Source: an uncultured SAR116 cluster alpha proteobacterium (lineage in GTDB: Bacteria; Pseudomonadota; Alphaproteobacteria; Puniceispirillales; Puniceispirillaceae). Taken from it: a stretch of 58,473 bases of DNA. The notes beneath the pieces were generated by a model that made no database searches, was not told where the DNA came from, and worked only from the letters and a program-made list of their open reading frames with translations. Each line of letters opens with the position of its first letter. The first letter of the stretch is position 1. The position numbers and the translations under genes are program-made. Of the stretch, positions 17,732-26,886 are shown in pieces. The DNA lies in the NCBI GenBank assembly GCA_902625725.1, contig CACOCY010000012.1, positions 1-58,473 on the forward strand. The letters are read 5' to 3'.

Positions 17732-18451
17732 TTACAATTTACTATAGGTAGAATACCAATTTTTTATACTTTTAAACAAGTATTCAAAACTCGTAGTACT
17801 TGATTTAACAATACCTGCAAATGAAGACACCTCATCTTCTGTAAAAGAAATTTGTTTAAAGGTAAACAAATACCAATTTTTATGAGATTCCCAGATATTC
17901 TCTTTGACCATCAATTCCCTCAAACAATAAAAATTTCTTTTTGATAAGATTATTACGCCTGTGATCTTATTTGACCTTACCAATTTTATAAATTTACTAG
18001 CGAGACGATCAACGGGCTTCATTTGGTAACTTATAACTCTCTCTATTTGGAAATTTTTATCCTTCAGATATGCCTCAATATCAAATGCTATATCTAAACC
18101 GGATGACCATAACAGCGGTCCTTTTGTCCTATCTAATTCGTTCGAAATTGTCTTAACTAGACTTAGTGCTTTATCTGAGGAAGAGATAACATTTGTATAT
18201 CCAACTTTCTCTGCAGTTTTTGCTGTTGTGCTTCCAACACACCATGCCGGTAGGTTAAAAAATGAGGCCTCATTTAAAATACCGTGTTTACTCGTGAAAA
18301 TTATTGCTTGATATGGTTTTTTTAATACAGAGGCATCAAACAAGATTGGTGTATAAGATAGGACTGGTAGAGGTACAGCGTTTATACCCGCTTCGGTCAG
18401 AAAAGCAGCATTACTAGTTGCAACCTCAGTATCACGAACAACAACAATCAT
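17732..18451 (-). CDS. hemD: Uroporphyrinogen-III synthase
   Basis: This enzyme closes hydroxymethylbilane into uroporphyrinogen III with inversion of ring D. The 239-residue protein is divergent, as usual for HemD. It shows VVVRDTEVA at the N-terminus, IIFTSKHGI and CVGSTTAKTAEKVGY, and TGVIILSKRN in the second lobe. It lies 36 nt after hemC and 15 nt before the mitofilin-like gene. The assignment rests on these motifs plus the hemC neighbour. Confidence 0.88.
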   Translation of the reverse strand: MIVVVRDTEVATSNAAFLTEAGINAVPLPVLSYTPILFDASVLKKPYQAIIFTSKHGILNEASFFNLPAWCVGSTTAKTAEKVGYTNVISSSDKALSLVKTISNELDRTKGPLLWSSGLDIAFDIEAYLKDKNFQIERVISYQMKPVDRLASKFIKLVRSNKITGVIILSKRNFYCLRELMVKENIWESHKNWYLFTFKQISFTEDEVSSFAGIVKSSTTSFEYLFKSIKNWYSTYSKL

Positions 18452-18487
18452 TTTTGATTAACTTAATTCCTTTACATAGACAATTAT

Positions 18488-19420
18488 TTATCTCACTAAA
18501 AATGAAAAACCCCCGCATTTTAACAAAAGATCTTTGGCTATTTTAAGACCTAATTTTTCTGCATTTCGTGGTTCATCCACGTCAAAAGACGAATAACTTT
18601 CATCTCCGTTGGAAGAATAAATATGCGCTTGAAGGTGCAATTTTTGAGATTTATCAATATGAGCGAATGCAGATATAGGTGTCCGACAAGAGCCGTCTAG
18701 ATAAGACAGGACAGCGCGTTCAGCAGTTGCGCAGTAACCTGAATTATTACAATGCAAGCGAGAAAATATCCTATTAATAAAATCATAGTTTGGGTGGTTT
18801 TGATAAATCTGTATTGCTATAGCTCCTTGCGAAGCAGCAGGAGGCATTTTTTCAATATCAATCGGAGTATAGGCTATGTCTAAATTTAAACGCTTTAATC
18901 CTGCCACTGCTAAAATAATGGCATCATATTCTTCTTGCTTTAGACAGTCTATTCTTCGATTAATATTTCCCCTCAAAAGTTTAATTTCCAAATCAGGTCT
19001 ATGTTTTAGTAATTGCGCTTTGCGTCTTACTGATGCTGTACCAACTCTTGCGTTTGTTGGAAGCTCATCAATACTTTTGGCTCCTAAAATCGCATCTCTT
19101 GGGTCTTCTCTGGGTAAAATGGATATTATTTTTGTATCTGGAGCGACTTGCGTTTCCATATCTTTAAGTGAATGAACGGCACAATCTGCGTTGCCAGATA
19201 ATAATGCTTGCTCAAGCGTCTTAATAAAAATGCCCTTTCCACCTATTTCAAATAATGGATTTAATAGGCTTTCATCTCCAGGTGTTGTAAGGCTAACAAA
19301 CTCTACCTTATTGGGTGCAACCAAACCCCCGACCAACTTAGCCTGTGCCAAAGCCAGTTTTGATTTTCGTGTCGCAATCCTAATGGGATAGGAGTTTTTA
19401 GAATTTTTCTTGTCTTGCAT
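18488..19420 (-). CDS. hemC: Porphobilinogen deaminase (hydroxymethylbilane synthase)
   Basis: This enzyme polymerises four porphobilinogens into hydroxymethylbilane. The 310-residue protein has IRIATRKSKLALAQA, LRGNINRRI and the cofactor loop LDGSCRTPI, with C245 as the dipyrromethane attachment cysteine (the usual motif is LDGGCQVP). It is divergent from tsaD, with only 43 nt between the starts, so the promoters must overlap. Confidence 0.95.
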   Translation of the reverse strand: MQDKKNSKNSYPIRIATRKSKLALAQAKLVGGLVAPNKVEFVSLTTPGDESLLNPLFEIGGKGIFIKTLEQALLSGNADCAVHSLKDMETQVAPDTKIISILPREDPRDAILGAKSIDELPTNARVGTASVRRKAQLLKHRPDLEIKLLRGNINRRIDCLKQEEYDAIILAVAGLKRLNLDIAYTPIDIEKMPPAASQGAIAIQIYQNHPNYDFINRIFSRLHCNNSGYCATAERAVLSYLDGSCRTPISAFAHIDKSQKLHLQAHIYSSNGDESYSSFDVDEPRNAEKLGLKIAKDLLLKCGGFSFLVR

Positions 19421-19463
19421 ATGTCCTGTCTAATAGTATGTCTTAATATTTAAAAGGAAAAAA

Positions 19464-20528
19464 ATGACGAAACAATCAATCATATTAGGAATTGAGAGTA
19501 GTTGCGATGAGACTGCTTGTGCAATTATTGAGCAAAATGGTAATATTTTAGGCAACGTAATATCTTCGCAAGCTTCCATTCATGCGCCGAATGGAGGGGT
19601 TGTTCCAGAAGTTGCAGCTAGAGAGCATTTGACTGCGATTAGACCTGTTATAAAAGAGACCTTGAAACAGGCCGGCTTATCTTTTGAGAAAATAGATGGC
19701 ATTGCAGCGACAGGAGGACCTGGATTAATTGGTGGTGTTTTAATTGGGACAGTAACAGCTAAGGCAATTGCAAGTGCGTGCAACCTGCCTTATTATGCTA
19801 TAAATCATCTAGAGGGTCATGCTTTAACGGCTAGATTTACACATAAGCTTAAGTTTCCTTATTTATTATTACTTGCATCTGGCGGTCACACACAATTATT
19901 GAGTATTAATGCTCTTGGTGATTATGAAAGATATGGGACAACTTTGGATGATGCAGCTGGTGAAGCTTTTGACAAAGGTGCAAAAATTTTAGGACTCGGC
20001 TATCCAGGTGGACCAGCGATCGAAAATGCTGCAAAAATAGGAAATCCAGACGCTATAAAGTTGCCAATACCCCGGCAGCGTTATAATGATTGCCATTTCT
20101 CTTTTTCTGGATTAAAAACAGCACTTGCCCAAGCAATATTAAAACACCCAAAACCTATTCCAGTTGCTGATTTTGCGGCAAGTTTGCAAGCAACCATATC
20201 TGCATCACTTGCTAATCGTTCTGAAATTGCTATGGAAAAGTTTGTTTCGTCCAAATTAATGCCCGACGAACCAGTATTTGTCGTTGCTGGAGGAGTTGCC
20301 GCAAACAAAGAGATACGAAGAGATCTCGAATATTTAGCTACCTCAAAAAACTTCAGAATGGTTCTACCTCCTTTGGAATTTTGCACTGATAATGCTGCTA
20401 TGATTGCTTGGGTAGGGATGGAATACCATCTCATTGGTAAACATACTGGTCTTGATTTTGCTCCAAAACCTCGTTGGCCACTAGACCAAGAAGCTTCACC
20501 GCCTCCAGGAAGAGGAGTGAGAAAATGA
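19464..20528 (+). CDS. tsaD: tRNA N6-adenosine threonylcarbamoyltransferase subunit
   Basis: TsaD transfers the threonylcarbamoyl group to A37 of ANN-decoding tRNAs. This 354-residue ASKHA-fold protein has GIESSCDETACAI (residues 9-21) and the metal motif NHLEGH with H115 and H119, plus LLASGGHTQL. AAGGAAAAA precedes the ATG. Its stop overlaps the gpsA start (ATGA). Confidence 0.96.
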   Translation: MTKQSIILGIESSCDETACAIIEQNGNILGNVISSQASIHAPNGGVVPEVAAREHLTAIRPVIKETLKQAGLSFEKIDGIAATGGPGLIGGVLIGTVTAKAIASACNLPYYAINHLEGHALTARFTHKLKFPYLLLLASGGHTQLLSINALGDYERYGTTLDDAAGEAFDKGAKILGLGYPGGPAIENAAKIGNPDAIKLPIPRQRYNDCHFSFSGLKTALAQAILKHPKPIPVADFAASLQATISASLANRSEIAMEKFVSSKLMPDEPVFVVAGGVAANKEIRRDLEYLATSKNFRMVLPPLEFCTDNAAMIAWVGMEYHLIGKHTGLDFAPKPRWPLDQEASPPPGRGVRK

Positions 20529-21520
20529 CAAACAAAAAGTCTAATCCCAGACAAATCGTTGTTGTAGGAGGAGGAAGCTGGGGTGGGGCACTGGCAGACC
20601 AGCTTCAGAAAGCTAAAAACAATGTTACCATTATTACTCGAAGACAACAAACAGCAGATGCACTTAATCAAGGGATCATACCAGCTCTGCCTCAGATTCG
20701 GCTTCAACAACCCATTTTTTCAACAGTAAAACCAGATTGTCTAGGGTATGCTGATCTAATCGTGGTTGCCGTTCCTCAATCAGCTACAGTACAAATTATC
20801 AAAATGATCCATAAATTTGGGACGTTTAATTCAACAATTCTTTTTGCTGGAAAAGGTTTGCTCCCACATTCTGAAAAGGGTGGCGTGTTTCTACCCGAAT
20901 GGATAGATGCAAACTTTGATGATTTCAACGCTTATGGACTTTTGAGTGGGCCCTCCTTTGCAGATGAAGTAATATTAAACAAACCTACTGCAGTGATGAT
21001 AGCCTCTAAATCTCTTGATCTATCTGCTTCGATTGCTGACTATTTTACGACGAGCTATCTAAGATGCTATCTTGGGGATGATACGATTGGTGTTGCTGTA
21101 GGCGGCGCTGTAAAAAATGTCATTGCAATTGCAGCAGGTGTAGCTACTGGACTTGACCTTGGCGACAATGCACGTGCAGCTCTGGTTTCGCGTGGTCTCG
21201 CAGAAATTAATCGATTGGCTGTTAAAATTGGCGGTTATTCTAAAACACTTAATGGTTTAGCAGGCATGGGTGATTTAGTATTATCATGTTCTGGCCCTCA
21301 TTCAAGAAATATGGCATACGGAATGGCACTTGCAAAAAATAGGCAACCTGAGCAAAAGTTAGCCGAAGGGACAAAGGCTGCTAATCTTCTCGCTGGCAGA
21401 GCTACTTATGAAAAAATAGAGCTACCAATCACACAATCCGTCCATCGAATATTGCGAAAACCAGAACTTATAGAAAGTGAAATCTCTGCTCTATTAGCAC
21501 GGATAGTAAAAACAGAATAA
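20525..21520 (+). CDS. gpsA: Glycerol-3-phosphate dehydrogenase [NAD(P)+]
   Basis: This enzyme makes sn-glycerol 3-phosphate from dihydroxyacetone phosphate for phospholipid synthesis. The 331-residue protein has VVGGGSWGGALA (GGGSWG, residues 15-20), SGPSFADEV, the catalytic-lysine region GGAVKNVIAIAAG and NARAALVSRGLAE. A longer frame begins at 20474 inside tsaD, but GAGGAG is correctly spaced for the ATG at 20525, which overlaps the tsaD stop by 4 nt. So 20525 is chosen. Confidence 0.95.
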   Translation: MTNKKSNPRQIVVVGGGSWGGALADQLQKAKNNVTIITRRQQTADALNQGIIPALPQIRLQQPIFSTVKPDCLGYADLIVVAVPQSATVQIIKMIHKFGTFNSTILFAGKGLLPHSEKGGVFLPEWIDANFDDFNAYGLLSGPSFADEVILNKPTAVMIASKSLDLSASIADYFTTSYLRCYLGDDTIGVAVGGAVKNVIAIAAGVATGLDLGDNARAALVSRGLAEINRLAVKIGGYSKTLNGLAGMGDLVLSCSGPHSRNMAYGMALAKNRQPEQKLAEGTKAANLLAGRATYEKIELPITQSVHRILRKPELIESEISALLARIVKTE

Positions 21521-21579
21521 AATGAACGATATAAACCTAAGATTACCAAGAATCAAAATAAACAATAAATGAGGTATTA

Positions 21580-21999
21580 ATGGCATATTGGTTATTTAAA
21601 TCAGAACCTAACACGTGGTCATTCGACGACCAGCTGGCCAAAGGAGATGAAGGTGAGGGCTGGGATGGTGTTCGAAATCATCAAGCAGGAAATAATATGA
21701 AAGCTATGGAGGTCAATGAGCTTGGTTTTTTTTATCATTCTGTCATTGAAAAACAAATCGTTGGTATAGTTCGAATTTCAAAAAAATGGCATTTAGACCC
21801 AACCGACCCAACAGGACGTTTTGGAATGGTTTCTGTTTCAGCAGTGAAAAGAGTTGGAAAACCTGTTACACTAACCGAAATTAAAAATGAACCCCTGCTC
21901 AAAACTTTTGCACTTGTTCGTCAATCTCGTCTTTCAGTTGTTCCTGTAACAATTGATGAATGGAAACTCTTGCTGAACATGAGTAATACAGTTTTGTAA
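21580..21999 (+). CDS. EVE domain protein
   Basis: This 139-residue protein begins AYWLFKSEPNTWSFD, the N-terminal signature of EVE (PUA-like) proteins, and continues with WDGVRNHQAGNNMKAM and LGFFYHS. The family binds modified nucleobases in RNA or DNA; its physiological role is not settled. It follows gpsA in many alphaproteobacteria. It ends 20 nt from the convergent LAB_N gene. Confidence 0.9.
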   Translation: MAYWLFKSEPNTWSFDDQLAKGDEGEGWDGVRNHQAGNNMKAMEVNELGFFYHSVIEKQIVGIVRISKKWHLDPTDPTGRFGMVSVSAVKRVGKPVTLTEIKNEPLLKTFALVRQSRLSVVPVTIDEWKLLLNMSNTVL

Positions 22000-22019
22000 T
22001 ACATATACCAACCAATAGG

Positions 22020-22394
22020 CTATTTCGAGGTTTGTTTGGCTGAATCGCGATAAATAAAATATAGATTACGCGCGTAAATAAATAATCCTAAGCCTTGACC
22101 ACAAATAATGACTGGGTCTTTTCGCCAAAGTGCATAACAAAGTAATACTAACCCACCTCCAATAGAAAAATACCAAAAGGCTAGAGGGATAACTGATTTT
22201 TTTTCCCCTTCAGATTTTATCCATTGAATGATAAAACGCATTGCAAATAAAAACTGACCTCCAAAACCAACAGTAACCATCAACGTGGCAGGATTTTCAG
22301 CAATGGAAATAGGCAAGAAAGGGAAGACTCTAAATAAAAAGTCTCCGACTATTAACGCAGTGTTGCCTATTATTTGTGAAATCAAATCCAGCAT
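22020..22394 (-). CDS. LAB_N domain membrane protein (lipid A biosynthesis N-terminal domain)
   Basis: This 124-residue protein has three to four membrane helices and the LAB_N pattern GFGGQFLFAMRFIIQW, PLAFWYFSIGGGLVLL and GQGLGLFIYARNLYF. The domain occurs at the N-terminus of some LpxB proteins and as a small stand-alone protein. Here it is the last gene of a three-gene set with a GT2 and a GT-C enzyme, which suggests a role in moving or presenting a polyprenyl-phosphate sugar (analogy to small ArnE/F-like flippases). That role is inferred. Confidence 0.85.
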   Translation of the reverse strand: MLDLISQIIGNTALIVGDFLFRVFPFLPISIAENPATLMVTVGFGGQFLFAMRFIIQWIKSEGEKKSVIPLAFWYFSIGGGLVLLCYALWRKDPVIICGQGLGLFIYARNLYFIYRDSAKQTSK

Positions 22395-22405
22395 TTAGTT
22401 TATCG

Positions 22406-23206
22406 CTAGCTATTAGTTGCTTTATTCTTGAAGTTATTCAGTTTTTTCTCAACAACTTCTTCAGGATGGCTTGTCCGTTTAAGAAGCCACAAGACTCCAA
22501 ACATATCAGAAATACCTTCGAACAATCTATCTAAAATTCCATATTTAGAAATGCCCTTATCTCGCGCGCGATGACCAACTGGCACCTCGACCACTATGCC
22601 TCCCTCTCTTTTGACCAAAACCGACATAAATCTGTGCATATGGTTAAAAAATGGTAACCTAAGGAAAACTTCTCTATCAACAATCTTAATTCCACAGCCA
22701 GAGTCAGGATGGCTATCTTTTAAGAACCAGCTTCTAAGATTTTTAGCCCGGCGAGAGGCAAATTTCTTGATTGCAGAGTCTTTTCTTCCAATTCGCACGC
22801 CCCCTACCATCCCCATTTTAGGACGAATTGATTTCAAGGCTGTTTCTAAAGCTAGTAAATCGTGAGGTATATTCTGACCATCTCCATCTAGAACAGCAAT
22901 TAGCGGTGCTCTTGATGCAAGCAAACCTGAACGAATAGCGACACTTTGACCGCTGCGCTTTTTATGTCTCAAAACTCTAAGCTCCTCTACTTGAGACAGA
23001 CTATTCTCTAACTCAGAGCCAGTATCATCTGTACTACCATCATCAATGTAAATAATTTCAAAAGCCCTACCTCTAAAGGTATCACAAATTTCATCGATGA
23101 GTGGCCGAATATTTCCAGCCTCATTCATGACTGGCACTAGCACCGATATTTCTGGCACTTTGATAATATGAGTTTTATTTACTGGGTAATTTATAAATTG
23201 TGCCAT
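22406..23206 (-). CDS. Polyprenyl-phosphate glycosyltransferase, GT2 family
   Basis: This 266-residue GT-A-fold enzyme has ISVLVPVMNEAGNI, IYIDDGSTDDT and the DxD motif at D107-G-D109 (LDGDGQN). It resembles dolichyl-phosphate mannose synthase or ArnC-type enzymes but lacks C-terminal membrane helices, so it is likely peripheral. It would load a sugar onto undecaprenyl phosphate for the neighbouring GT-C enzyme. It lies 32 nt after the GT-C gene and 11 nt before LAB_N. The sugar is unknown. Confidence 0.87.
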   Translation of the reverse strand: MAQFINYPVNKTHIIKVPEISVLVPVMNEAGNIRPLIDEICDTFRGRAFEIIYIDDGSTDDTGSELENSLSQVEELRVLRHKKRSGQSVAIRSGLLASRAPLIAVLDGDGQNIPHDLLALETALKSIRPKMGMVGGVRIGRKDSAIKKFASRRAKNLRSWFLKDSHPDSGCGIKIVDREVFLRLPFFNHMHRFMSVLVKREGGIVVEVPVGHRARDKGISKYGILDRLFEGISDMFGVLWLLKRTSHPEEVVEKKLNNFKNKATNS

Positions 23207-23238
23207 AAAAGAATATTCAAATTTGGTTTTTAATGGTC

Positions 23239-24957
23239 TTAGCTGTTCAGAGCCTTATCGTCAAATTTAATTGAGGAAATGAAATATAATTCAATAAATT
23301 GTCCTTTAGATATATTGAACCCTCTTATTTGCGATACCGGATAGAATACTACTTCTAGATTTTCGGCGGCGAACTTAAATTCGGCTAGATGTCGTGACTC
23401 AACAATTATTATCGCCTCCGGAGCTTCTGCTAGTAATAACGCTGCCTCACTTGTAGAAAGTAGTAACGTATCTTCTCCCAGTTTAAAAACCGAAGAAGGT
23501 TCATGATAGCCAGTTAATGCAATAATTTTATCATTTAAAGGGAATTTTTTAACTTCCTCTTCAATTAACGATGCTACATGCATGGTTTTTAGGTTACCAA
23601 TGATCCCAGAAAAAAACATGCAGTTGAAGCCTATACCTAAAACACAGGTTAAAAATACAAATTGGCCTCGTAATAAGACCCAATTATCATTATTTTTAAC
23701 CCATTTATAACTGAATAAATAAATTCCTAATAATAATAACAAACAGACAAGTACAAAAACGAAGGCAAATGCCCCATTTTCTGCCCCTAGTTTAGCAGAA
23801 CCCCACAAACCAGCTAAAATTATTAGGAGACCCATTACACCTGCAAGGATAAAGATAACTATCTCACATATTCGACGCCATCTTATATCTGAAATTGGTA
23901 TAAATATAGCTCTTCCAATTAGCATTGTTAAAGCTGGTAAAACAGGTAAAATGTAATGTGGTAATTTAGTTGGTATCAATTCTAAAACTAACCAGTAACC
24001 GCAAAACCAGACTATGCAAAACTTGCTTGCGTCAGAGCGCCAAAATTTTTTATTTGTTCTGAAAAGTGAGCCAATGAAAATAGATGCTGGAAATATAAAT
24101 AGTAAGATTGTCATTAGATATGTCCCTGGAGCTGCACCATGAGACTCTTGGCCGCTAGTTAGCTTTGGGAAGAAGTCTTGTTCAATTGCTTGAGATAAAA
24201 AAACGCCATCCGTTGTTATTGAGACCGTAAGCACCCATGGAAGGCAAATAATACAAATGATAAGTATACCGTAAAAAAAATGAAGCTGTCCGAGCCAGCG
24301 CCAATCTCTATCAATTAAAATCAATCCTAATACGGTTATGAGTGCTAATACTGGCGCAATTGGTCCTTTTACTAGAATAGCCAGAGCCATAAATACCCAC
24401 AACCACCTTTTTGCTGATAAGGCGTGTTGTTTAAACCTATTTTTATAACATACCCAAAGTGCGAGCTGCTGAGCTGTGACCAAGCTTAACAAGATGGAAT
24501 CCGTTTTTGCAAGATGAGCCTCTGCGAGCACAATAAAACTAGTGGCTAGCAAAGAAGCCGAGACCAGTTGCTGTATAAAACGTGAATCGGACCATAAATT
24601 TTTTACAAACCAATAAGTAAGCACAACACTAAAAATATATCCAAGCAAACTTGGAAATCGGTAGGAAGAGATCTCTTCTGTACCAAACAAAACTGCAGAT
24701 ACAGATTGTAACCAGTAAATGCCTATTGGTTTTTTTGCACGCAACTCATCTTGAAACTTTACAGTTATTATGTCAGCAGTTTGAACCATTTGCTTGCTTG
24801 CTTGAGCAAAACGCGCTTCGTCGCGGTCAATCACTTCAATTGAATTGTGCCCCATCAATATCATAAAGGTTGAGAAGATGACTAACAGCCAAAGGCTGAT
24901 TCGACGATTGCTAGTATTTTTCACAATCTTTAATATGTCATATTGAGAGTATAACAA
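23239..24957 (-). CDS. GT-C membrane glycosyltransferase (ArnT-like, GT39/83 family)
   Basis: This 572-residue protein has about 12 membrane helices and a GT-C catalytic loop with IDRDEARFA (D44 and D46). KFQDELRAKKPIGIYWLQ is the second ArnT-type signature. It would transfer a sugar from polyprenyl phosphate to lipid A or another periplasmic acceptor. The reading frame begins at a TTG with GGAAACG upstream; a GTG at 24924 (MKNTSNRR) is an alternative start. First gene of the cassette. Confidence 0.85.
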   Translation of the reverse strand: MLYSQYDILKIVKNTSNRRISLWLLVIFSTFMILMGHNSIEVIDRDEARFAQASKQMVQTADIITVKFQDELRAKKPIGIYWLQSVSAVLFGTEEISSYRFPSLLGYIFSVVLTYWFVKNLWSDSRFIQQLVSASLLATSFIVLAEAHLAKTDSILLSLVTAQQLALWVCYKNRFKQHALSAKRWLWVFMALAILVKGPIAPVLALITVLGLILIDRDWRWLGQLHFFYGILIICIICLPWVLTVSITTDGVFLSQAIEQDFFPKLTSGQESHGAAPGTYLMTILLFIFPASIFIGSLFRTNKKFWRSDASKFCIVWFCGYWLVLELIPTKLPHYILPVLPALTMLIGRAIFIPISDIRWRRICEIVIFILAGVMGLLIILAGLWGSAKLGAENGAFAFVFVLVCLLLLLGIYLFSYKWVKNNDNWVLLRGQFVFLTCVLGIGFNCMFFSGIIGNLKTMHVASLIEEEVKKFPLNDKIIALTGYHEPSSVFKLGEDTLLLSTSEAALLLAEAPEAIIIVESRHLAEFKFAAENLEVVFYPVSQIRGFNISKGQFIELYFISSIKFDDKALNS

Positions 24958-25320
24958 ACAGACGTTTCCAATCTACTTTCTAAAGAAATTGCTATGGTGA
25001 GATTAATTTTTCCCGTTTTTAGTTATATCTTATCGTTTTAAATTATTTTGACTATCATTTGGCTTCAAATTTTTTACAGCCCTTTGTGTAAAATAAAATT
25101 AAAAAACCACAATGACGCACAAGTCAGATAAGAGTGCAAACATATTTATAATTTAGTATAAAAATTTTTATGAATAAAAACGATATCCAAACAGTATGTA
25201 AAACTAAATATTTTATGATTTTTTTTAGGATTCTAATCAAAGCAAATTAGGGCCAGCAAGCTTACACACAAAATACATTATTTAATTAAGGCATTTTACT
25301 TTTTAGATAGGGAAAAAAAT
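24958..25320. other. Intergenic region with no gene seen
   Basis: This 363-nt AT-rich stretch separates the GT-C gene (leftward) from the aminopeptidase gene (rightward), so it holds both promoters. I see no open frame with a ribosome site, no strong hairpin and no tRNA. A TTGACT at about 25048 could be a -35 element, but no good partner is spaced after it. Confidence 0.4.
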
Positions 25321-26793
25321 ATGGATTTTTATAAGATTGAAACTGGATTAACCACTGATGAAAATAATAATAGAATTCTTTATTTAATTAACTCCTTAGA
25401 ATTTGAAAGTTGGGTGAAGACAAAATCCTCTCTATGGAAATCTTGGCTAGCGCAATCTAATTTTAAACCAAACTCAGGCAGTTTTTCACTACTACCAGAC
25501 CAGATGGGAAATGTTGAAGCCGCATTATTAATAATATCTTGTCAAATATCTCCTAAACAAAATAATGCCGATTCAATTTTTGATTACTCAGGTTGGACAA
25601 GTATTTGGCAAATTTCAAATGCTGCCGAGAAATGTCCGGATGGTGTCTGGAGAATTATGTTCAATAAAAAATCTTTTGACATGGAACCTTTTTATTTAGG
25701 TTGGGGCTTAGCGCAATATCGCTTTAAAATTCCTGGGCATAAGTCAATTACTAATAAAAAAAATAATAAAATTAATCCCAAAGAGAGATATAATATAGCA
25801 AAGTTATATGCTCCGAACTCTAAAAATATTTCTGCTATAATTCAGGGAATATGTCTGTGCAGAAATCTTATTAATTTGCCGGCAAATTTTATGAACACCA
25901 ATAAATTAGCCAAATTTTCTTCAGAATTAGCAGAAAAGTTTTCCGCTGAGTTAACTCTATATTCCGGAAAAGAACTTCAAAAATATGCTCCAGCAATTGA
26001 TATTGTTGGACGTGCTTCGGAAAATCCTCCTTATCTTATTGATTTTAAGTGGGGCACAAAGGGTCCAAAAATTACCATAGTCGGCAAAGGTATTACCTTT
26101 GACACTGGGGGTCTTGATCTTAAACCGTCAAAAGCGATGGAAATCATGAAAAAGGATATGGGTGGTGCGGCTCATGCATTGGGATTAGCCTCAACTATTA
26201 TGGAAACGAGGCTTTCCGTGCAACTTCGCGTCTTGATACCTGTAGCAGAGAACTCTGTGTCAGATAAATCCATGAGACCACTTGACATAATAGAAACTGC
26301 CGCTGGTATTCCTGTAGAAATAGGAAACACTGACGCTGAAGGCCGCCTAGTGCTAGCAGATGCACTTTTCCACGCAAAACAAGATGCTCCAGATTTTGTT
26401 GTAGATTATGCTACTTTAACTGGCGCAGCTAGAGTGGCTCTTGGAACAGAGTGTCCAGCACTTTTTTGTAACAAAACAGAAACTGCAAGAAAACTTATGT
26501 TAATTAGTGAGCAAATAGATGATCCTCTCTGGCATATGCCTCTTTTTGAACCTTATGAGAGATTTTTAAAAACGGAAACATCTGCGCTGTCTAGTACAGG
26601 GCAATCTGGTTATGGCGGTGCTATAACAGCGGCCTTATTCCTTCGAAAGTTTATTGGCAAAGAACTAAATTGGGCACATATTGATGTAATGGCATGGAAT
26701 ATATCTAGCAGACCAGGAAGACCCAAGGGCGGAGAAGCAATGGGGCTTCGTACAGTTTATCAGTACATTGCAGAACTTGCTAAAAACCATTAG
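25321..26793 (+). CDS. Leucyl aminopeptidase family (M17) protease
   Basis: This 490-residue M17 metallopeptidase has the catalytic core GKGITFDTGGLDLKPS, KKDMGGAAHALG and the family signature NTDAEGRLVLADAL with the two-metal ligands. It removes N-terminal residues from peptides in the cytosol. The N-terminal 160 residues diverge from classical PepA. This fits the shorter PepB/LAP-like group. Start has AGGGAAAAAAAT upstream. It is not in an operon. Confidence 0.88.
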   Translation: MDFYKIETGLTTDENNNRILYLINSLEFESWVKTKSSLWKSWLAQSNFKPNSGSFSLLPDQMGNVEAALLIISCQISPKQNNADSIFDYSGWTSIWQISNAAEKCPDGVWRIMFNKKSFDMEPFYLGWGLAQYRFKIPGHKSITNKKNNKINPKERYNIAKLYAPNSKNISAIIQGICLCRNLINLPANFMNTNKLAKFSSELAEKFSAELTLYSGKELQKYAPAIDIVGRASENPPYLIDFKWGTKGPKITIVGKGITFDTGGLDLKPSKAMEIMKKDMGGAAHALGLASTIMETRLSVQLRVLIPVAENSVSDKSMRPLDIIETAAGIPVEIGNTDAEGRLVLADALFHAKQDAPDFVVDYATLTGAARVALGTECPALFCNKTETARKLMLISEQIDDPLWHMPLFEPYERFLKTETSALSSTGQSGYGGAITAALFLRKFIGKELNWAHIDVMAWNISSRPGRPKGGEAMGLRTVYQYIAELAKNH

Positions 26794-26886
26794 CATCAGA
26801 AAATATAATACCTTAACTACTTTACAATTTATGTTTTTTAGTAAGAATTATGGCTCAAGCCAGAAAGTAATCGGAGTATTCTTAAA

